From: Sphingomonadaceae bacterium
GTDB lineage: Bacteria; Pseudomonadota; Alphaproteobacteria; Sphingomonadales; Sphingomonadaceae
Reading direction: 5' to 3'
Assembly: GCA_016000085.1 (NCBI GenBank)
Contig: JAECRT010000014.1
Coordinates: 1-64,000 of the forward strand
DNA: 64,000 nt
This document shows, piece after piece, positions 9,809 to 19,325 of the stretch. Made by a program: the position numbers and the translations under genes. Every line of letters starts with the position of its first letter. The stretch's first letter is position 1. The notes below the pieces were generated by a model, which saw nothing but the letters and a program-made list of their open reading frames with translations, was not told the origin of the DNA and made no database searches.

Positions 9809-9821
9809 GTGGTTGCCGCCC
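9809..9821 (+). repeat. Left subterminal inverted repeat of IS element
   Basis: gtggttgccgccc; exact reverse complement of 11182-11194. Confidence 0.85.
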
Positions 9822-9889
9822 TCCCCAGACGGCATCGCAATGTGCCAAAGAAGTGGTGTTGAGACCACTGAGCGGAAAGGACGGCAACC

Positions 9890-10921
9890 GTGACAAAAGA
9901 TACGATGATCGGGGTGGATTTGGCAAAGAATGTCTTTCAGCTGCACGGCGCGTCGATGACGGGGCAGATGCAGTTCCGTAAGAAGCTATCACGACAAGGT
10001 TTTTTCAAGTTCATGGCCGAGCAGCCTCCAGCGGTGGTCGTAATGGAGGCCTGTGGCAGCGCGCATTACTGGGCCCGCGAGATGACCCGGCTTGGCCACG
10101 AGGTGAAGCTGATTGCGCCGCATTACGTGAAGCCGTTTGTGAAACGGCAGAAGAACGACGCGGCAGATGCCGAGGCCATCGTGATCGCGGCCCAACGGCC
10201 TGAAATGCGCTTCGTCGATCCGAAGTCTGCAGAGCAGCAAAGCCGGGCTATTTTGTTTCGGGCTCGAGAACGGCTCGTCCACCAGCGCACCGAACTGGTC
10301 AACGCCCTCCGGGCTTGCCTCTATGAATATGGCCACGTTGTTCCTCAGGGGATCCATCAGATCAGGCGGATCGCAGAGATCCTGGACGCACCGAACAGCG
10401 ACTTGCCCGATTTGATGCGCGAGGAATGCCGAGATTTGCTTGAACAGATTGCCGAAAAGACAGTCCGCATCGATGCCCGGACTGGCAAGATCAAGGCACA
10501 GACGGCTGAAGGCGACATGGCGCGGCGCTTGCAGACAATCCCCGGTGTTGGACCTTTGACGGCCTTGGCCGTCGAAGCCTTCGCTCCGCCGATGGAAAAC
10601 TTCCGGTGTGGCCGCGACTTCGCTGCCTGGCTCGGTCTCGTTCCCCGCCAGTTCTCATCCGGCGGCAAGGAGCGGCTCGGGCGCATTTCGAAGGCAGGAC
10701 AGCCCGATATCCGCAGGCTGCTGATTATCGGGGCGATGTCGCGCCTGAACTGGCTGGGCCGCAAATCAATCCCGGAAGGTTCGTGGCTGGCGCGCATAGC
10801 TGCGCGAAAGCCAAGGATGATCGTGGCGATCGCTTTGGCCAACAAGATGGCGCGGACGATCTGGGCCATGCTGACGAAGAATGAGGATTATCGAGTTCCG
10901 GCGCAGGTGCCAGCAGCATGA
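9890..10921 (+). CDS. IS110 family transposase
   Basis: MIGVDLAKNVFQLHG (DEDD domain start), KNDAADAEAI, TIPGVGPLTALAVEAF, RKPRMIVAIALANKMARTIWAML. Confidence 0.95.
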   Translation: MTKDTMIGVDLAKNVFQLHGASMTGQMQFRKKLSRQGFFKFMAEQPPAVVVMEACGSAHYWAREMTRLGHEVKLIAPHYVKPFVKRQKNDAADAEAIVIAAQRPEMRFVDPKSAEQQSRAILFRARERLVHQRTELVNALRACLYEYGHVVPQGIHQIRRIAEILDAPNSDLPDLMREECRDLLEQIAEKTVRIDARTGKIKAQTAEGDMARRLQTIPGVGPLTALAVEAFAPPMENFRCGRDFAAWLGLVPRQFSSGGKERLGRISKAGQPDIRRLLIIGAMSRLNWLGRKSIPEGSWLARIAARKPRMIVAIALANKMARTIWAMLTKNEDYRVPAQVPAA

Positions 10922-10924
10922 TCA

Positions 10925-11181
10925 ACATGCCGCAAAATCAGCCTGCCGTCGGATAATGGGGGGTGAAAGAAGGCGACGACCCGAATGGGCAAAATGATCG
11001 AACAGATCTGGAGCAGGAAAACCAGTTGATTTCTATGAGCCGTGGAGCTCGAGAATCAGATTTGGACCTGGTCCGCAGATCACCATACCGGCCAGCGGCT
11101 TCTGGAATGCCGCATTATACAGGCCTTACAGAAGACCGCACTCGATCACTCGCGCATCGGACCAGAAACTTCTTGCACCGC
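10925..11181 (+). ncRNA. Putative guide (seek/bridge) RNA region of the IS1111-type element; boundaries unknown
   Basis: ~260 bp noncoding right end between transposase stop and right sub-TIR; IS1111-group elements are known to carry the guide RNA here. No transcription evidence. Confidence 0.4.
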
Positions 11182-11194
11182 GGGCGGCAACCAC
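11182..11194 (-). repeat. Right subterminal inverted repeat of IS element
   Basis: gggcggcaaccac; exact reverse complement of 9809-9821. Confidence 0.85.
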
Positions 11195-11220
11195 AGAAGA
11201 AATCGGGCTGGAGAGGATAG

Positions 11221-11751
11221 ATGACGGAACGCGCGGCCAGCAGGATCGTCCAGAATGCCTATGTCGTGCGCGATCTGGAGCAGGGATGCGCCCGCCTGCA
11301 CGCGCTGTTCGGCATCGGCCCGTTCGTGGGCGGGGTCGAGGTGGTGCTCAACGATCATCGCTATCGTGGCGCACCCGCCGCTCCGATCCGGCTGCGCGGC
11401 GTGTTTGTCCAGTCAGGCGACCTCAATATCGAATTGATGGAAATATTGTCGGCCAGCCCCAGCGCTTTTCACGACATGTTCGAAAAGGGCGAGGAGGGAC
11501 TGCATCATGTGGCGATGTTCAGCGACGATTATGATGCCGAAAAGGCGCGCTGGATCGCCGCCGGGCATGATGTGGTCAGCGAATTCACGACCGATTTCGG
11601 TGCCGACATCTGTTATATCGACGCGCGCGATACGCTGGGCCATTTCATCGAACTTTATCCCGAACATCCGATCATTCGGGCCATGTATGCCCAGACAATC
11701 GAAGAAGCGCGCGACTGGGACGGTCGCCAATTGATCGTCCCCTGGCGCTGA
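11221..11751 (+). CDS. VOC family protein (glyoxalase/dioxygenase fold)
   Basis: RIVQNAYVVRDLEQGCARLHALFGIGPF...EEGLHHVAMFSDDYDAEKARWIAAGHDVV...DTLGHFIELYPEH. Confidence 0.85.
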   Translation: MTERAASRIVQNAYVVRDLEQGCARLHALFGIGPFVGGVEVVLNDHRYRGAPAAPIRLRGVFVQSGDLNIELMEILSASPSAFHDMFEKGEEGLHHVAMFSDDYDAEKARWIAAGHDVVSEFTTDFGADICYIDARDTLGHFIELYPEHPIIRAMYAQTIEEARDWDGRQLIVPWR

Positions 11752-11784
11752 CACATCCCTTTTTCCCTCGCGAAAGGCCTACCC

Positions 11785-12243
11785 ATGATCGACCTGCAAC
11801 GTTTCCACCACACCGGCATGGCCGTGGCCGACATAGATGATGCAATGGCCCTGTTCGGCCCCGCGCTGGGACTGACATGGGCGCCGGTGCGGCATTTCGA
11901 TCCCCTGCCCTTCTGGACGCCGGAGGCTGGATCGCATGAAGTGGATGTCAAGGCGACCTATTCGCTGGGCGGGCCACATCATCTGGAACTGGTACAAGGC
12001 ACCGGCCCATTCTACGACCCGCAGCGCGCGCCCGACGCCCGCCATATCGGCGTGTGGGTCGACAACCTGACCGCCGAGACAACGCGGCTTGTCGGTGAGG
12101 GCTGGACGGTGCTGGCGGCCGGTGCCTCGCCAGAGGAAGGCTATGGCATGATCGCCTATGTCTCCCCGCCGGTGCCGGGGCTGCTGGTCGAACTCATATC
12201 CACGGACCTGAAACCCGTGATCGACGACTGGCTGGGTGAATAG
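11785..12243 (+). CDS. VOC family protein
   Basis: LQRFHHTGMAVADIDDAMALFGPALGLTW...HHLELVQGTGPFYD...HIGVWVDNL. Confidence 0.85.
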   Translation: MIDLQRFHHTGMAVADIDDAMALFGPALGLTWAPVRHFDPLPFWTPEAGSHEVDVKATYSLGGPHHLELVQGTGPFYDPQRAPDARHIGVWVDNLTAETTRLVGEGWTVLAAGASPEEGYGMIAYVSPPVPGLLVELISTDLKPVIDDWLGE

Positions 12244-12261
12244 CTTCCTGGGTCCGAGGCA

Positions 12262-12789
12262 TTACCCTAGCGTAATGTCTCGGATCAGGTCACGGCCATC
12301 GAAACCGACCGACGCCTGCTTGACGAAGTCATAAAAGCCGGTGAGCACGGGCATGGCTTCATATAGCTCGATCATGTGGCCGTAGCGCGCAACCGCGTCC
12401 ATCATCAGGAAACGAAAGCCATCGTTCATCTCCGCCGCCAGTGCCGTGGTGAACCCCGCTTGTTCGCACGCGATGCGGGCGGCCTCCAGATCGTCAACGA
12501 TCACCGCGACGTGATGCAAGCCTTCCTGCCCCTGCGCGAACATATCCCGAAACACGGACGGGCCGTCATTATTCTGCTGCACGAACTCGATCATGAGGTC
12601 GTTCCACTGACCATAGGCCGAACTATGGTCCAGAAACACCTGCTGGTCGCGATGCAGGCAGCTTTTGAGCGGAATATTGTCGGCCACGAAATAGGGACCG
12701 GAACCGAAAGTTGCAGCATGCGCCATCGCAGCGACGCGTGCATCCTCGACGAAATAGGCGATCTGGCGAATGGGGAGTCCAGCGATCAT
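12262..12789 (-). CDS. VOC family protein
   Basis: IRQIAYFVEDARVAAMAHAATFGSGPYF...GLHHVAVIVDDLEAARIACEQAGF...YGHMIELYE. Confidence 0.85.
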   Translation of the reverse strand: MIAGLPIRQIAYFVEDARVAAMAHAATFGSGPYFVADNIPLKSCLHRDQQVFLDHSSAYGQWNDLMIEFVQQNNDGPSVFRDMFAQGQEGLHHVAVIVDDLEAARIACEQAGFTTALAAEMNDGFRFLMMDAVARYGHMIELYEAMPVLTGFYDFVKQASVGFDGRDLIRDITLG

Positions 12790-13160
12790 GCCGTCATACC
12801 CCCCGCCGCGCGTATCGCCGCCAAATCGGATTGATGCTCTTCCACGAAGAACATCCGGTTGTGCGATCGATCAAACAACCGCTCCTCATCCGCCGCGATC
12901 TCCGCCGCCGGGCCGGGTTCGCGCAGAACGGCCAGCGTCCGGTCATACGCGTCACGATCGGCGAACCCTATTTCCAACACCACATCATAAGGCTTGTCCG
13001 CCGCCTCGTCCGCAGGATGCAGGTAGCGACGCACATAACGCAGCGCGCCCTGGGCAAGATATGTCTCGCCGATGCGGGCGTGAACCGTTTCATAATGCGC
13101 GATGAACGCCTCCATCGAGAGGCCCGGCTTGCGCTTGAGCAAGGTGATGGTGCTGAACAT
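12786..13160 (-). CDS. EthD domain-containing protein
   Basis: ITLLKRKPGLSMEAFIAHYETVHARIGETYL; ATGA overlap with 12262..12789. Confidence 0.78.
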   Translation of the reverse strand: MFSTITLLKRKPGLSMEAFIAHYETVHARIGETYLAQGALRYVRRYLHPADEAADKPYDVVLEIGFADRDAYDRTLAVLREPGPAAEIAADEERLFDRSHNRMFFVEEHQSDLAAIRAAGGMTA

Positions 13161-13163
13161 GGG

Positions 13164-14798
13164 TCAGGCCGCGACCGGCTGGCGGGCATCCGCCGCGATC
13201 AGGCTGGCCGCGTGCCAGGCCAGCGCCATGGCGGGACCGTTGGTATTGCCCGACACCGGCGAAGGCATGACCGAGCAATCGACCACGCGCAGCCCCTGTA
13301 CGCCGCGCACGCGCAGCCGCTCGTCCACCACCGCTGCATTGTCGTTGCCCATCCGGCATGTCGCAACCGCATGCGTGCCGCACAGCGACAGGCGACGGAA
13401 GGCAGTGAGTATCTGATCGTCGCTTTCACACGCGACACCCGGCACCAGTTCCTCCCCCACATAGCGGGTCAGCGCGGGCTGCTGCATATATCGGCGCATA
13501 TAGCGGACCATCGCGATCGCGGCATGTTCGTCCTCCGGCGTCGTCAGCCAGTTGGGCGTGATGACCGGCGGTGCGTCAGGGTCTGCCGAACGCAGCATCA
13601 CGCTGCCCTCGCTGGTCAGGCGCAACAACTGCCCGTACATCGTCAGACCCGGCAATCGTTCCACATCGGCCAGCGGCACCGGGAAATTGTCATCGCCCCG
13701 CGCAAAGGTGAACGCGCCCATATAAAGTTGGGCATCGGGTCGATCGACCTGTGGTTCGGTGCGCACGAACGCGCCGACCTCGAACGGACCGGTCGCCATC
13801 GGCCCCTTGTGCGTCGTGAAATATTGCAGGACGCTGGCCATCAGGCCCAATCCGTGGAACCGCCGGTTGATGCCAGGATCACCCTTTAGCCGATAGGGAA
13901 TCGAAAAGCCCAGATGCTCGCGCATCCGCGATCCAACATCGGGGCTGTCGACCACCACGTCGATACCGAAGGACCGCAGCCTATCGGCCGGTCCGATGCC
14001 GGAAAGCTGCAAAATCTTCGGGCTGTTGATCGCACCGGCCGACACGATCACCTCTCTCTTGCAATGGAAGGTCAGCGCTTCCTTCCCCCGACGCCCTGCC
14101 ACGCCGGTCGCCACGCCATTTTCGACGATCACCCGCTCGACCAATATCCCCGGCTCTATCCTGAGATTGCGCCGCTTGCGGGCGGGATCGAGGAAAACGA
14201 CTGCCGCGCTCTGGCGGCGACCATTTTTGATATTATGCGCGTAATAACCGACGCCTTCCTGATCCTCGCGGTTGAGATCCTCCTTGCGCTGAAGGCCCAT
14301 CTGCTCGCCCGCCTCGATCAGCGCTTCGGCCACGGGATAGCGGAACTGTCCGGTGCTGATATGCACCGGCCCGCCTGCACCGCGCTGGTCGTCGGCGCCC
14401 AGTTCATGATCCTCGATCGCCATGAAGGCCTGTTTCATCGTCGGCCACCCCCAGCCGGTCGCGCCCTTTGTTTCCCAGTCCGCATAATCCTCTGGCTGGC
14501 CGCGCACATAGATCATGCCGTTGATCGAGCTGGAGCCGCCCAGCACCTTGCCGCGTATCCATATTTCGGAAGCGGGCATGCCCGGTTCGCGCGGCTGGTC
14601 GACCGGATAATGCCAGGCATGATTGGGATCGAGCACCAGCTTGCCGATCCCCTTTGGCATGTGGATCAGGAAGCTACTGTCCCTGCCGCCTGCTTCCAGC
14701 AGCAGCACGCTGTTGCGGGGGTCGGCGGACAGACGTTCGGCCAGAACGCAACCGGCCGATCCTGCGCCGATGATGATATAGTCGAAAGACTCAGCCAA
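13164..14798 (-). CDS. GMC family FAD-dependent oxidoreductase (choline dehydrogenase-like)
   Basis: DYIIIGAGSAGCVLAERLSADPRNSVLLLEAGG; VLGGSSSINGMIYVRGQPEDYADW; C-terminal VVDCSVMPSPVSGNTNGPAMALAWHAA. Confidence 0.93.
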   Translation of the reverse strand: MAESFDYIIIGAGSAGCVLAERLSADPRNSVLLLEAGGRDSSFLIHMPKGIGKLVLDPNHAWHYPVDQPREPGMPASEIWIRGKVLGGSSSINGMIYVRGQPEDYADWETKGATGWGWPTMKQAFMAIEDHELGADDQRGAGGPVHISTGQFRYPVAEALIEAGEQMGLQRKEDLNREDQEGVGYYAHNIKNGRRQSAAVVFLDPARKRRNLRIEPGILVERVIVENGVATGVAGRRGKEALTFHCKREVIVSAGAINSPKILQLSGIGPADRLRSFGIDVVVDSPDVGSRMREHLGFSIPYRLKGDPGINRRFHGLGLMASVLQYFTTHKGPMATGPFEVGAFVRTEPQVDRPDAQLYMGAFTFARGDDNFPVPLADVERLPGLTMYGQLLRLTSEGSVMLRSADPDAPPVITPNWLTTPEDEHAAIAMVRYMRRYMQQPALTRYVGEELVPGVACESDDQILTAFRRLSLCGTHAVATCRMGNDNAAVVDERLRVRGVQGLRVVDCSVMPSPVSGNTNGPAMALAWHAASLIAADARQPVAA

Positions 14799-15018
14799 AA
14801 TAGCTTCTCCTCTCCATTGTTATAGCGACATCATCGGGCGGCACAGGCTTCTGTCAGCTAGTCTAAACATCAGGCCCGTCTTCTAAAATTAGATCAGGCT
14901 ATTTTATTATCCCTGTGACCCTAGCGTTTTGTTGAGGTTGTGAGTGACCATCCGCTGAGCATAACATTCGTTACAAATACAGCATGGCGACTGATATAAA
15001 AGCAACAGGGAGAGAGTA

Positions 15019-17307
15019 ATGACCGACAGGAAAACCACGCCGTTATTGGGCCTATTGAACGGCTGCGCTTTACCGGTTCTGGCCTGTGCCGCCTTTGTCG
15101 CGCCCGCCAGCGCCCAGGATACCCCTGCCGCGCCGCAGATGGAAACCAGCCAGATTCAGGACATTGTCGTCACCGCACGACGCCGCGACGAGACGCTTCA
15201 GCAAACCCCGATTGCAATTACGGCCTTCTCACCGGACCAGCTTGAAAACAAGGCCGCGATCAACATCGGCGATCTTCAGGGTGCTGCCCCCAACGTCCTC
15301 ATCACCAACCAGAATAGCGGCGCGGCCGCCGCCAACGTGTCCATCCGTGGCCTGACCTTTGCCGACGTCGAAAAATCCTTCGAACCGACGGTCGGCGTCG
15401 TCGTGGATGGCGTGTTCATCGGCACCAACACGGGGCAATTTTTCGACTTTTTCGACATCAGCCAGATCGAAGTGCTGCGCGGGCCACAGGGCACCCTGTT
15501 CGGCCGCAACACGATCGGCGGCGTCATCAACATCCGTCGGACGCGCCCGACGGGCGAATTTGGCGGCAAGTTCGAAGTCAGCTACGGCAATTATGATTCA
15601 TGGGCCGGACGCGCAGTCGTCAACGTGCCGATCATCGACGGTGTGCTGGCCGCCAAGGCATTCTACTTCCACAACCAGAGCGATGGCTATTATCACAACG
15701 CCATCCGCAACAAGCGCGTGGGCAAGAGCAACAACGAGAATTTCGGCGCCAGCTTCCTGTTCACCCCGTCGAGCAATTTCGACGCACTGCTGACCCTGGA
15801 AAAGCAGGTGCAGGATTTCGAACCGGTCAATTCCAGCCTGTCCAACAGCAGCGAAGCCTTCTGCAACCAGGCGATCCTTGACGCAGTAATCGGAGCGCCC
15901 GGTCTGGTCGCCGCGGCGCCCGCCAACGAGTGCAACCGGAACACGACCAACGATCTCTACACCGTTTTTGGCAGCCCGACCCATTCCCACTATACCGCGC
16001 CTGCCGCAACATTGGAGATGAATCTGGACCTGGGCGGCGTCAAGCTGACGTCGATCACCGGCTATCGCAAATCGGATGAAAACCAGACGCAGGATTTCGA
16101 CTCGACCAGCGCCAATCTCTATTATGTCCGCCGCGTACAGGACTTCCGCCAGTTCAGTCAGGAACTGCGCGCAGCGGGGAAAATCAGCGATGGGTTCGAT
16201 TATGTCGTCGGCGCTTATTTCTACGATTCCAAATATCACCTGACACAGGAAACCACCTTTGCGACCTTCCCCGCGCCAACGCAGGTCGTGACGGGCACGT
16301 CGCAATCCTACGCCTTCTTCGGCGACTTCAACATGCAACTGATCGACAAGGTTCGCCTGTCCTTCGGTGGCCGCTGGACGCATGACAAAAAGACCAACGA
16401 GAATTTCGTCGCGCCCAATCAGTTCCCCAAGGCGGATTATTCGGGCAGCAAGTTCACGCCCAAGGTCGGGCTGGACTTTCGCCCCAATGACGACCTGATG
16501 CTCTATGCGTCATGGTCGCGCGGCTATCGTTCGGGCGGCCTGTCGGGTCGTGGCCAGACGCTGATTTCGTCCACCACCCCCTATGGCGCGGAGACGGTGG
16601 ATTCCTACGAAGTCGGCTTCAAAAGCGCCTTCCTGGACAAGCGCCTGTTGTTCAACGTCGCCGGTTTCTATTCCGATTACAGCGATCTTCAGCAGAATAC
16701 GACGATCCCCATCTCCGGCGGCATCGGCAACGAGACGGTCGTGACCAATGTCGGATCGGCGCGGATCAAGGGGATCGAGGCGGAATTGACGGCCAAGCCG
16801 GTTCCCGGCCTGACGCTCACCGCCTCGCTCGGGCTGTTGCGTTCGAAGTTCAAGAACTTCATCACGCAGGCGCCGGTCGGAGGAGTGCTGACGACCTTCG
16901 ATTATTCGGCCAATCACCTGATCTACAACCCGCGCGAAACCCTGTCGCTGACCGCCGACTATGCCGTGCCGCTCAGCTTCGGCGAAGCGAAATTCAACGT
17001 CAGCTATCGGAACATAGCGCCCTATGACCAGCAAATTTCGCTCGGGCCGACGACCACCAACAGCAGCGGCATCGTGATCGTGGGCGGCAATGATCCGCGC
17101 GTGCGCTCCGATCGGCAGGGGTTGCTCGACGCCAGCGCCACGCTGGAATTCGACCTCAATGGCCACAAGGCGCGGGTGACGGCCTATGGCCGCAACCTGG
17201 CCAACGATCGCGGCCCCAACGCGGCCCTGACCGTCGCGGGCCTCTTCTCCTTCTCGTCGGCGCGCGAACCGCGCACCTATGGTCTGCAACTGGGCTTCCA
17301 GTTCTAG
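15019..17307 (+). CDS. TonB-dependent receptor
   Basis: Signal peptide; DIVVTARRRDETLQQTPIAITAF; IEVLRGPQGTLFGRNTIGGVI; C-terminal GLQLGFQF. Confidence 0.94.
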   Translation: MTDRKTTPLLGLLNGCALPVLACAAFVAPASAQDTPAAPQMETSQIQDIVVTARRRDETLQQTPIAITAFSPDQLENKAAINIGDLQGAAPNVLITNQNSGAAAANVSIRGLTFADVEKSFEPTVGVVVDGVFIGTNTGQFFDFFDISQIEVLRGPQGTLFGRNTIGGVINIRRTRPTGEFGGKFEVSYGNYDSWAGRAVVNVPIIDGVLAAKAFYFHNQSDGYYHNAIRNKRVGKSNNENFGASFLFTPSSNFDALLTLEKQVQDFEPVNSSLSNSSEAFCNQAILDAVIGAPGLVAAAPANECNRNTTNDLYTVFGSPTHSHYTAPAATLEMNLDLGGVKLTSITGYRKSDENQTQDFDSTSANLYYVRRVQDFRQFSQELRAAGKISDGFDYVVGAYFYDSKYHLTQETTFATFPAPTQVVTGTSQSYAFFGDFNMQLIDKVRLSFGGRWTHDKKTNENFVAPNQFPKADYSGSKFTPKVGLDFRPNDDLMLYASWSRGYRSGGLSGRGQTLISSTTPYGAETVDSYEVGFKSAFLDKRLLFNVAGFYSDYSDLQQNTTIPISGGIGNETVVTNVGSARIKGIEAELTAKPVPGLTLTASLGLLRSKFKNFITQAPVGGVLTTFDYSANHLIYNPRETLSLTADYAVPLSFGEAKFNVSYRNIAPYDQQISLGPTTTNSSGIVIVGGNDPRVRSDRQGLLDASATLEFDLNGHKARVTAYGRNLANDRGPNAALTVAGLFSFSSAREPRTYGLQLGFQF

Positions 17308-17330
17308 ACGATCCTCATCCCTCCCCCCTG

Positions 17331-17365
17331 AATGAGCGGTGCGCCAAACGCACCGCTCATTTTTT
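17331..17365 (+). terminator. Rho-independent terminator
   Basis: Perfect stem aatgagcggtgcg / cgcaccgctcatt, 5-nt loop, followed by T tract, 24 bp after TBDR stop. Confidence 0.88.
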
Positions 17366-17729
17366 ATGCGCCTTGGCCGTCGATCCGCACGCCAAAGATG
17401 GTGGCACGCGGGAAACCCTCTGCCGTATAAACAGGCTCAACCTCGTCCGCGCGGTATAGCTTGACGTCGAAGCCGGTCATAGGGAAGGTTTCCAGATGCG
17501 CGCGCATCGCCTGATAGGACGGATCGCGGAAATGCGCGCCCAGATCGGTTTCGCTTTCCCATTCCTCGAACACATGCAGCACGCCCGGCTCCAACGGATC
17601 GACCGACCAATCATAGCTGACGCAGCCCTTTTCCTGCCGACTGGCAAGGATATGCTCGCGCCCGCCGGTTATGATCCCGGCACAGATGTCGCCTTCAAAT
17701 TCGATCCTTCCGGCAATCAATATGCGCAT
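17364..17729 (-). CDS. Antibiotic biosynthesis monooxygenase (ABM)-like small protein
   Basis: MRILIAGRIEFEGDICAGIITGGREHILASRQEKGCVSYDWSVDPLEPGVLHVFEEWESETDLGAHF. Confidence 0.8.
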   Translation of the reverse strand: MRILIAGRIEFEGDICAGIITGGREHILASRQEKGCVSYDWSVDPLEPGVLHVFEEWESETDLGAHFRDPSYQAMRAHLETFPMTGFDVKLYRADEVEPVYTAEGFPRATIFGVRIDGQGA

Positions 17730-17842
17730 CGTCTTCTCCTCTTTCCAAGAAGGCGGAAGAGAACGGATTGCGGGCATGCAAGCATCTGGTGGAAAGCATA
17801 GTCTGAAGGCGGACGTCAGGAAACACAGGGATGCCGGCACAA

Positions 17843-17879
17843 TTGCTAGACCGTGCGAAACCCGCCTATAATGGGGTTT
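17843..17879 (+). promoter_or_regulatory. Candidate promoter/operator of the TetR gene: TTGCTA-N18-TATAAT within AAACCC...GGGTTT inverted repeat
   Basis: -10 TATAAT at 17867-17872; arms 17858-17863 and 17874-17879; 28 bp upstream of ATG at 17900. Confidence 0.5.
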
Positions 17880-17899
17880 GCATACCGGAAGACTATCAC

Positions 17900-18484
17900 A
17901 TGCCTGCCCCCGTCGATCATGAGGCCCGCCGCCGCCATATCGCGGAAATCGCCGCCGATCTGATTGCGCAGGGCGGCATGGAAAATGCGACGATCCGCAG
18001 CGTGGCCGCCGCTGCGGGCTACAGCACCGCGATCGTCACTCATTATTTCGCGCATAAGCGCGAATTGCTGTTCTGGGCCTATCGCGCGGCGGCTCACTCC
18101 ACCCAGCGTCGCTTCGATGCGGCACAGGCCGCCGATCCCGATGATCTGTTCGCGGCCCTACAGGCATTCCTGCCCGATACACCGGAAGGCGTCCGAGCGT
18201 GGCGGGTCTATTTCGCCTTCTGGAGCGCGACGATCAGCGACCCGGAAATGGCCGCCGAACAACAATGGTGGCAGGCCAACGCCCTGTCCATCATCGGCGC
18301 CGTCGCCATCCGCCAGCATGGCGCGATCGCGCAACCGGATCACGTCGCCCGCATGCTGCTGACCACGGTACAGGGCATCGCAACGCAGGCTGCGTTGGAT
18401 CAGGCCCATTGGAGCGCGCAACGACAGCACAGGCTGCTGGAGCTTCAGGTCGCCGCCATCCTGCGCCATGCAAACGAGCCGTAG
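17900..18484 (+). CDS. TetR family transcriptional regulator
   Basis: RRRHIAEIAADLIAQGGMENATIRSVAAAAGYSTAIVTHYFAHKRELLFWAY; start trimmed from track (17831) because the predicted promoter lies between. Confidence 0.87.
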   Translation: MPAPVDHEARRRHIAEIAADLIAQGGMENATIRSVAAAAGYSTAIVTHYFAHKRELLFWAYRAAAHSTQRRFDAAQAADPDDLFAALQAFLPDTPEGVRAWRVYFAFWSATISDPEMAAEQQWWQANALSIIGAVAIRQHGAIAQPDHVARMLLTTVQGIATQAALDQAHWSAQRQHRLLELQVAAILRHANEP

Positions 18485-18578
18485 GCCAGCCTTACCTGCT
18501 TTAAGTGATAGTCGGGATCAGCCCGCCCATGCTCTAGCCTTTCCGGCGGACAGAACAAGTACCGGAGAGAAACGCGAC

Positions 18579-19325
18579 ATGGGCAGAGTAGCGGGCAAGG
18601 TCGCCCTCATAACCGGCGGCGCGTCAGGGCTGGGCGCGGCGGACGCCCGCCTGCTGGCGGCACAGGGTGCGCAGGTCGTCATTACCGATGTTCAGGAAGC
18701 GCTCGGCCAGGAAACGGCTGCAACCATTCCCGGCGCGCTGTTCCTGAAGCATGACGTCCGCAACGAAGCCCAATGGCAGGATGTGATCGCGCGGACGATC
18801 GCCCATTTCGGCAAGCTGGATGTGCTGGTCAACAATGCTGGCCTCGTCCGCTTCGGCACGATCGAAGAGTCCACGCTGGCGGATTTCCGTTTCCAGATCG
18901 ACGTGATGCTGGATGGCTGCTTCCTGGGCTGCAAGTCGGCCATCCCTTTCATGACCAAGACTGGTGGCGGATCTATCATTAACGTGGCCTCCGTAGCCGC
19001 GCTGAAAGGGATCAGCACGATACCAGCCTATTCCGCAGCGAAAGCGGGCATCATCGCCATGACCCGCAGCGTCGCCGTCCATTGCCAGGAGCAGGGCTAT
19101 CGCATCCGCGTGAACGCGATCGCGCCGGGCGCGCATGACACACCGATGACGCAGCAGGCGCTGGCGCAACTGCCCGCCGACGCCGCCGGCCTCGATCAGG
19201 TGAACGCGCAGGGCCAGGGCCAGCCCGAGGATGTCGCCAATCTCGTCCTGTTCCTCGCCTCCGAAGAATCGCGCCAGATCACCGGCACCCACATCGTCAT
19301 CGACAATGGGGAAACGATGGCGTGA
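18579..19325 (+). CDS. SDR family oxidoreductase
   Basis: MGRVAGKVALITGGASGLGAADARLLAAQGA; VNNAG; YSAAK. Confidence 0.92.
   Translation: MGRVAGKVALITGGASGLGAADARLLAAQGAQVVITDVQEALGQETAATIPGALFLKHDVRNEAQWQDVIARTIAHFGKLDVLVNNAGLVRFGTIEESTLADFRFQIDVMLDGCFLGCKSAIPFMTKTGGGSIINVASVAALKGISTIPAYSAAKAGIIAMTRSVAVHCQEQGYRIRVNAIAPGAHDTPMTQQALAQLPADAAGLDQVNAQGQGQPEDVANLVLFLASEESRQITGTHIVIDNGETMA

Larger units (their letters stand above)
9802..11200 (+). mobile_element. IS110-family insertion sequence, IS1111-type (approximate ends)
   Basis: IS110-type transposase plus a 13-bp subterminal inverted repeat GTGGTTGCCGCCC (9809-9821) / GGGCGGCAACCAC (11182-11194); short left and long (~260 bp) right noncoding ends. 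Confidence 0.88.

Noticed and set aside
12711-13889. 392-aa plus-strand ORF
   Set aside because: Antisense of EthD and GMC genes; no domain pattern.
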